From NCBI GenBank assembly GCA_028684095.1, contig JAQUGQ010000005.1, positions 1 to 64,000 of the forward strand: DNA of 64,000 nt, in the 5' to 3' direction. This DNA is from Clostridia bacterium. Lineage in GTDB: Bacteria; Bacillota; Clostridia; TANB77; CAG-465. Numbering within the stretch: position 1 is the stretch's first letter; the number at the start of each line of letters is the position of its first letter. Shown in pieces: positions 59,470 to 64,000 of this stretch. The translations under genes and the position numbers were made by a program. The notes below the pieces were generated by a model. That model saw only the letters and a list, made by a program, of their open reading frames with translations, made no database searches and was not told the DNA's origin.

Positions 59470-61788
59470 TTATTGTACTATGAGAGTCTTATTTGTAAGG
59501 TGTCTCTTTAACCTTAATAAATCAGTAACATCAGGTTGTTCATTCGATTTTGAAATATTTGCAGCCCTATTAGCAAAGTATGTCAATTCCAATTTATTAG
59601 TAAGTTTTCTTTTTAGCATCAACAAATCAACTACATCAATCTCACCATCACCACTTATATCACCATAAATTATCACGTTATATGTATATATTAGATTATT
59701 ACTATTATCTCTTACTTCCATTTTAGTTCCCGTTCCAACATTATCAGTATCTATTAAAATTTTATCATTTATATCTTTAAAGATAACATTAAGATTATTT
59801 AAAGTTATATCGTTAGTTTTTATGCTACTTACTGTTGTATCAGAATTTATTTTTGTTATTTCACTACCATTAACATTAACTTTAGTCGGATTTATTACAA
59901 TACTTTGATCTGCTGCAAGATTTGATACAGTTAATGTAGCTGTATCTGTCTTATTTGTACCGTCTAAAGTTACAGTTATTGTTGCAGTTCCTGCACTGAC
60001 ACCAGTTATTACATTTCCTACAATAGTTGCTATTTCTGGTTTATCTATAGTAACTTTGTATGTGAAATTTGAATTTTCAACAACTGGTTTAATAGTTACA
60101 GTGTTACCTTTTAATAATGTATAACTTGTGCTATCTAACTTTATATTTGTATCAATTACATTAACCGTGCATATCGATGTTTTACCAGTTTCATTTGAAG
60201 TTACTGTAATAATCGCATTTCCTATTGATTTAGCAGTAATATTTCCACTTTGATCAACTATTGCTACACTGTTATTACTACTACTCCAAGTAACATCTTT
60301 ATACCAAGCATCTGTTGGAGTAATATTTGTATTTAATTTTTGTATTTGATTTGGTAATAAAGTTATTTCTGTTTTATCAACAGATATAGTTGTTACTTTA
60401 GGATAAATTAAGTCTTTTACATATTTTGATGATAAATATCCCTCTACAACATTTCCTGTATCTAGATATTTAATTCTAATTTTATCCCAATAAGTATTAA
60501 TGCCAGTTTCTAACCTAGTTATTTCTATCCCATTATCTTTAATTTGCTTTTGATCATCATTAAATGTTATTTGTTTAATTACATTTGCAGCCCAAGGTAT
60601 TGAAACGTCAGGTTGTGATCTTACAGAAAACATATCTGGAACACCAGCATCAATAGGATCATCTAAATATACTCTTATTCCAGTAATAGACGGTGCCAAA
60701 GTATTATATACCGGAATAACAAATTCATGTTGCATATTTAATGTGTTATTAATAGACTCTTTATATGTCTTATATATAAAGGTCGCCTCTGATCTTGCTG
60801 CTAATATATTAGTCATGTATTGATGAGAGTATAAAGTTGTTGTACTTGCAACATTAAATTTTTGAAAATATAATGTGTTTTGCCCTTTACTAACATATTC
60901 TGCTTTTATAAATAGAGCACCGCCAATAATTGCTTTCTCTGGGTTGTCCCATGGTTCACCATAAACTCCAGGTGTTTTAGCATATTGTAATGCATTTGCA
61001 ATTGGATGATTACCATTAGCGCCTATGTTGTAATAATTATATAATCCTCTATAATCACCTATACAGTTAGAGTCATAACTCGGATGGTATCTACCATTAA
61101 TTGATAAATTACCATTTATATCTGCTTTTGTTTCAAGTTTAATTCTAGCTGCTAAATGATAAGGATTTATAAGATTGTTTTTACCTGCATCAAATATAAC
61201 TTGTGAGTATGTCTTGCCAATAAGATCTTCTTTTAAATTCCCTTGTGAATCGTAGTATTTTATAGGAATAGTTACATAGGATTGTCCATCAGCACTTAAA
61301 ATACTCATTGGAGTTGCATATAAAATACCATCTACTCCAACTTTTGTTTCAATAGAAGCATTATATTCTAATGTTTCAAACTGAAATATTTGTTCTTCAT
61401 TCAAAAAATTCAAGGGATTTATTGCATATTCCACAGCTGCTCTACTGGCATTTACCCATCCTGTTTCAACTTCAACATTATCTCTTCTCCACCATGCATC
61501 ATCTTGATCAGTTAAACTTCTACCTTCACTCATTTCTTCATTTATAACATCATTAAAATTTAGACCAGTATTTTTTGCAGTAAATGTCCAATTTGGATGA
61601 GCTACTCTTAAACTTCTTAAATATTGTTTGTATTCTTCTGGAAAACTATTATCAATTCCATCTGTATATGTTGCACCATAACTTATATTTAAAAAGTTAG
61701 AAAATGTACTTGTAATAATAAATACCATTACTAAAATCAAACTAATTATTTTTCGTACATCACTCTTTCCTTTACCATTATATATCAT
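59470..61788 (-). CDS. Secreted glucosaminidase-like protein with Big2 and dockerin
   Basis: 772 residues: signal peptide, an N-acetylglucosaminidase-like domain (YLRSLRVAHPNWTF, SRAAVEYAINPLNFLNEEQIF), an SH3-like stretch, two Ig-like Big2 domains (VDKTEITLLPNQIQKLNT), and a C-terminal dockerin with GDISGDGEIDVVDLLMLKRK and a second EF-like repeat. It probably cleaves peptidoglycan. Adjacent cohesin-like gene suggests surface docking. AGAGGAG precedes the ATG. Confidence 0.82.
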   Translation of the reverse strand: MIYNGKGKSDVRKIISLILVMVFIITSTFSNFLNISYGATYTDGIDNSFPEEYKQYLRSLRVAHPNWTFTAKNTGLNFNDVINEEMSEGRSLTDQDDAWWRRDNVEVETGWVNASRAAVEYAINPLNFLNEEQIFQFETLEYNASIETKVGVDGILYATPMSILSADGQSYVTIPIKYYDSQGNLKEDLIGKTYSQVIFDAGKNNLINPYHLAARIKLETKADINGNLSINGRYHPSYDSNCIGDYRGLYNYYNIGANGNHPIANALQYAKTPGVYGEPWDNPEKAIIGGALFIKAEYVSKGQNTLYFQKFNVASTTTLYSHQYMTNILAARSEATFIYKTYKESINNTLNMQHEFVIPVYNTLAPSITGIRVYLDDPIDAGVPDMFSVRSQPDVSIPWAANVIKQITFNDDQKQIKDNGIEITRLETGINTYWDKIRIKYLDTGNVVEGYLSSKYVKDLIYPKVTTISVDKTEITLLPNQIQKLNTNITPTDAWYKDVTWSSSNNSVAIVDQSGNITAKSIGNAIITVTSNETGKTSICTVNVIDTNIKLDSTSYTLLKGNTVTIKPVVENSNFTYKVTIDKPEIATIVGNVITGVSAGTATITVTLDGTNKTDTATLTVSNLAADQSIVINPTKVNVNGSEITKINSDTTVSSIKTNDITLNNLNVIFKDINDKILIDTDNVGTGTKMEVRDNSNNLIYTYNVIIYGDISGDGEIDVVDLLMLKRKLTNKLELTYFANRAANISKSNEQPDVTDLLRLKRHLTNKTLIVQ

Positions 61789-62009
61789 TCTATTACTCCT
61801 CTTTGTATATATCAGTTATTTCATTTATCTCTATATAAATTATAACATGAAAAAAATAAAATTCAAAGGTTTTGTATGAAAAAAAATCACAAAATACTAT
61901 ATTATGTCCCATTTTGTAATTTTCATTATTATATACATCAATCAATTATACAGTATATTTCATTTATGACATTTAATTTAAATTCTAACATGTAACTATT
62001 TTTTGACAT

Positions 62010-62078
62010 GAAAATTGCACCCCTTTCTTATATTATCCACTTTTTTATTTAAGTGTCCAATATTTGGGGTGCAGTTCA
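62010..62078. mobile_element. Small IS3-like terminal remnant (MITE-like)
   Basis: Inverted repeats TGCACCCC and GGGGTGCA (62016-62023 and 62066-62073) flank about 40 bp including GTGTCCAATATTT, similar to IS3/IS150-family ends. No transposase remains. The rest of the 61789-62138 gap is AT-rich with no gene seen. Confidence 0.45.
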
Positions 62079-62138
62079 AACTTATATCTCGTCATTAATA
62101 TTATTTTATTTTTAATAATACTACCTACTTATTACCTA

Positions 62139-63266
62139 TTATTTCAATATTTCTAACCATTTATTAATTATATTACTAGAATAATATTTTCCTGCACTTT
62201 GTTTAGCACTATTACCCATCTGTTTTCTTAATTTACAATTATCAATTAAAGATAATATTTTATTTGTCATTTCTTTAGATTGTCTATTTTCTATTAAATA
62301 TCCATTTACATTATTATCAATTATTTCTCTTGGTCCAACATCAATATCAAAGGATACAACTGGTAATCCTACATCCATAGCTTCACACAAAACTAAAGAA
62401 AAACTTTCTGATTTAGAAGTAAGTACAAATATAGAAGATTCTGATAAATTTTTATACACCATATCTATAGGTATATTTTCAATTAAGTTTATTTTATCTT
62501 TAAGATTTAGACATTCTATTTTGTTTTCAAGTTCTTGTTTTAAAGAACCACTTCCTATTATATCTAAAGTCCATACATCATTTTTATGTTCTTTAACTAT
62601 TTGATAGAATATATCAATAAGGAGTGAAAAATCTTTAACATCTTCTAATCTTCCAACAGATATCATTTTTTTATTTTCACAGTTGGAAATATATTTTTCG
62701 TTTTTTTCTATCATATCAGGTATAACAAGAATTTCAGTTTTATTATTAATTATCCATCTGCTATAATTTTCTTTTGCTTTCTCAGTCATTACCACTAAAT
62801 AATCTACATTATCAAATGAATTGCCTACTTTTTTTATATATTTATCCGTATCTATATATGAATGCTCCTGAGAAATATTTATTGTATCTGTTCTTTGAAT
62901 AAGCTTTGAAAATTCTATTCTAGTTGAAAAAATATAGTCTGTTCTGCACTTATTTATTTCTTTTTTCATTAGATAATATTTTAAAAATACTATATTAATT
63001 CCCTTAAACAGTCCTTTTACTAATTTAAAATATTTTTTATTATCAGCATATTCCTTTATTTCTTTTCTATTCGGACCATATGGAATTAGATATTTTATTT
63101 TAACTTTACTATCTATATCATAAAAAGATTTACCTAAAATATTATATACACATATTATCTCTATTTCAAAGTTATTAGTTTTAGCAAGTTCATTTATTAA
63201 AGTAACAGTTTGCTTCTCTAATCCACCATAATTTAAATGTAGCATTAAAAACGTTATTTTTTTCAT
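62139..63266 (-). CDS. GT4-family glycosyltransferase
   Basis: 375 residues: the N-terminal FLMLHLNYGGLEKQTVTL glycine-rich loop and C-terminal SVGRLEDVKDFSLLIDIF and SSIFVLTSKSESFSLVLCEAMDVGLPVV are typical of GT-B glycosyltransferases of polysaccharide loci. The ATG at 63266 follows GGAGGATACT. Confidence 0.85.
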   Translation of the reverse strand: MKKITFLMLHLNYGGLEKQTVTLINELAKTNNFEIEIICVYNILGKSFYDIDSKVKIKYLIPYGPNRKEIKEYADNKKYFKLVKGLFKGINIVFLKYYLMKKEINKCRTDYIFSTRIEFSKLIQRTDTINISQEHSYIDTDKYIKKVGNSFDNVDYLVVMTEKAKENYSRWIINNKTEILVIPDMIEKNEKYISNCENKKMISVGRLEDVKDFSLLIDIFYQIVKEHKNDVWTLDIIGSGSLKQELENKIECLNLKDKINLIENIPIDMVYKNLSESSIFVLTSKSESFSLVLCEAMDVGLPVVSFDIDVGPREIIDNNVNGYLIENRQSKEMTNKILSLIDNCKLRKQMGNSAKQSAGKYYSSNIINKWLEILK

Positions 63267-63290
63267 AGTATCCTCCATTTGTTTTTTGTT

Positions 63291-63711
63291 TTATCTATTA
63301 CTATTTAATTCTTGTACAGTTTTAGTGCTAATTTCTATACTATTTAACTTATCTTTATCTAAAAATTTTAAATTCATAATAATCACACCTATTATTATAA
63401 ATGAAGCTCCTACTATTCCGTACATTGATATTTTTTCTTTGAATATATAATACGAAGCAATTAAAGTTATAACTTGCACTACTCCTGTACATAATGGAAA
63501 TATATAGCTTAAATCAAATATTACTACAATTCTAGTAAATAGTAAAAAACTTCCTATATAACAAACAAATCCAAGTCCACTAATTATATTCATTGCTATA
63601 TTTATGTTATCATCTTTTATAGCAATAGTTCCAGGGTTACCTCCGAAGTTTCATAAAGACTAAACCACTTATACTAAGTATTAAATAAACACATACTAAT
63701 ATATATTTCAT
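63291..63711 (-). CDS. SMR/EamA-like small transporter, needing +1 frameshift
   Basis: 139 residues when joined. It begins MKYILVCVYLILSISGLVFM at the ATG 63711 (AAGGAG upstream) and reaches CGG at 63643-63645, where zero frame stops after KLRR. Skipping C gives KLGGNPGTIAIKDDNIN and continues through three more membrane helices. The fold is four-helix SMR-like, as in undecaprenyl-phosphate-sugar flippase subunits of glycan loci. Confidence 0.85.
63643..63645 (-). other. +1 recoding site in SMR-like gene: CTT CGG A
   Basis: CTT CGG AGG TAA in zero frame; skipping C gives Leu-Gly-Gly-Asn. The stop lies just one codon beyond CGG. Confidence 0.83.
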
Positions 63712-63761
63712 GTTTTTTCTCCTTCCATAATTTACTAGTTTCTATATTATTACTTATTTTT

Positions 63762-64000
63762 TTACCATTTTATATCAATTTTAAGTTTATCTATCATAAA
63801 CCTATATAATTTTAAGAATAATTTATATAATCCCATTGAATATATTTTTTTCATTATTCCAACTTTTATATTTGAACCTCTGTGTTTTAAAATATATGAT
63901 AGTTTTAAATATTTAGATTTTCTCCAACTCGGAAAATTTAAATCAAGATATTTTTCATTTAGTTTCATTTCTTCATTAAAATTAGAACTTTTATCATATG
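63762..64000 (-). CDS. Partial gene, C-terminus only (probably glycosyltransferase)
   Basis: At least 77 residues reach the window edge in frame; the start is outside. Visible sequence is basic and aromatic (YLDLNFPSWRKSKYLKLSYI, MKKIYSMGLYKLFLKLYRF). The neighbourhood of glycosyltransferases suggests a GT2-type C-terminus, but no diagnostic motif is seen. Confidence 0.45.
   Translation of the reverse strand, partial: YDKSSNFNEEMKLNEKYLDLNFPSWRKSKYLKLSYILKHRGSNIKVGIMKKIYSMGLYKLFLKLYRFMIDKLKIDIKW

Noticed and set aside
9442-63711. Sequencing or assembly indels as the cause of the ten breaks
   Set aside because: Random errors in an AT-rich genome would fall mostly in A/T homopolymers and be of mixed sign. 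Here all ten are an extra C before GGA/GGT, making CGG, and none is elsewhere. A systematic base-caller error cannot be fully excluded without reads.
9442-63711. CGG reassigned to another amino acid or a stop codon
   Set aside because: Reassignment would keep the frame. In all ten places the zero frame stops soon after CGG or (radC) loses homology, and family homology continues in the +1 frame.

Overview
The window is AT-rich DNA from an anaerobic, spore-forming Firmicute, most likely an uncultured gut-type Clostridia. Supporting genes are spoVS, a SleB-type hydrolase, disA, carD, ackA-pta, an mreB-mreC-mreD-mrdA elongasome operon, a clostridial sigma/anti-sigma cluster and several prepilin-like surface proteins. 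Most genes lie on the minus strand.

The main result is a recoding pattern. Eight genes appear broken into two or more ORFs: radA, a U32 peptidase, mrdA (three breaks), mreC, radC, mtaB, an AGCS symporter and an SMR-like transporter. In all ten breaks the incoming frame reaches an in-frame CGG codon. Skipping only the C restores the family sequence, and the next codon is always GGA or GGT, a Gly (mostly a family-conserved Gly). I found no other indel in the window. Reading by eye, I found no CGG read as Arg in the other native-looking genes. In-frame CGG occurs only in five genes that look foreign by codon use (GGDEF, SleB-like, OB-like and two DUF488) and possibly in a 13-15 residue peptide. 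The best explanation is a near-unassigned CGG codon at which ribosomes slip +1 efficiently.

Layout. 1-2.0 kb: end-truncated prepilin-like gene. 2.2-6.5 kb: tsaE-tsaB-rimI and a Lon-like protease. 6.5-13 kb: GGDEF protein, a tRNA-like RNA with a shortened anticodon arm behind a consensus promoter, carD, disA, radA, dedA, tmRNA, DUF4363/DUF421. 13-20.5 kb: membrane genes with an ECF sigma factor, U32 peptidase, SleB-like, AlkD-like and a spore-former helical protein. 20.5-21.0 kb: GC-richer tandem cassette of 15-residue peptides. 21-31 kb: hydrolase, DUF255, second large prepilin-like gene, rlmB, lepA, Smr, EEP nuclease. 31.5-39.3 kb: flippase/glycosyltransferase pair, then mrdA-mreD-mreC-mreB-radC. 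39.5-53 kb: CapA-like, mtaB, S4 protein, dus, pilin, pentapeptide protein, rodA, two peptidases, ackA, pta, SBP-like protein. 53.2-54.9 kb: foreign DUF488/OB island. 55-64 kb: spoVS, AGCS, galE, cohesin-like and dockerin-bearing surface proteins, glycosyltransferases and an SMR-like transporter.

The recoded genes include the cell-elongation machinery (mrdA, mreC), DNA repair (radA, radC) and tRNA modification (mtaB). If CGG slippage is real, normal growth depends on it.
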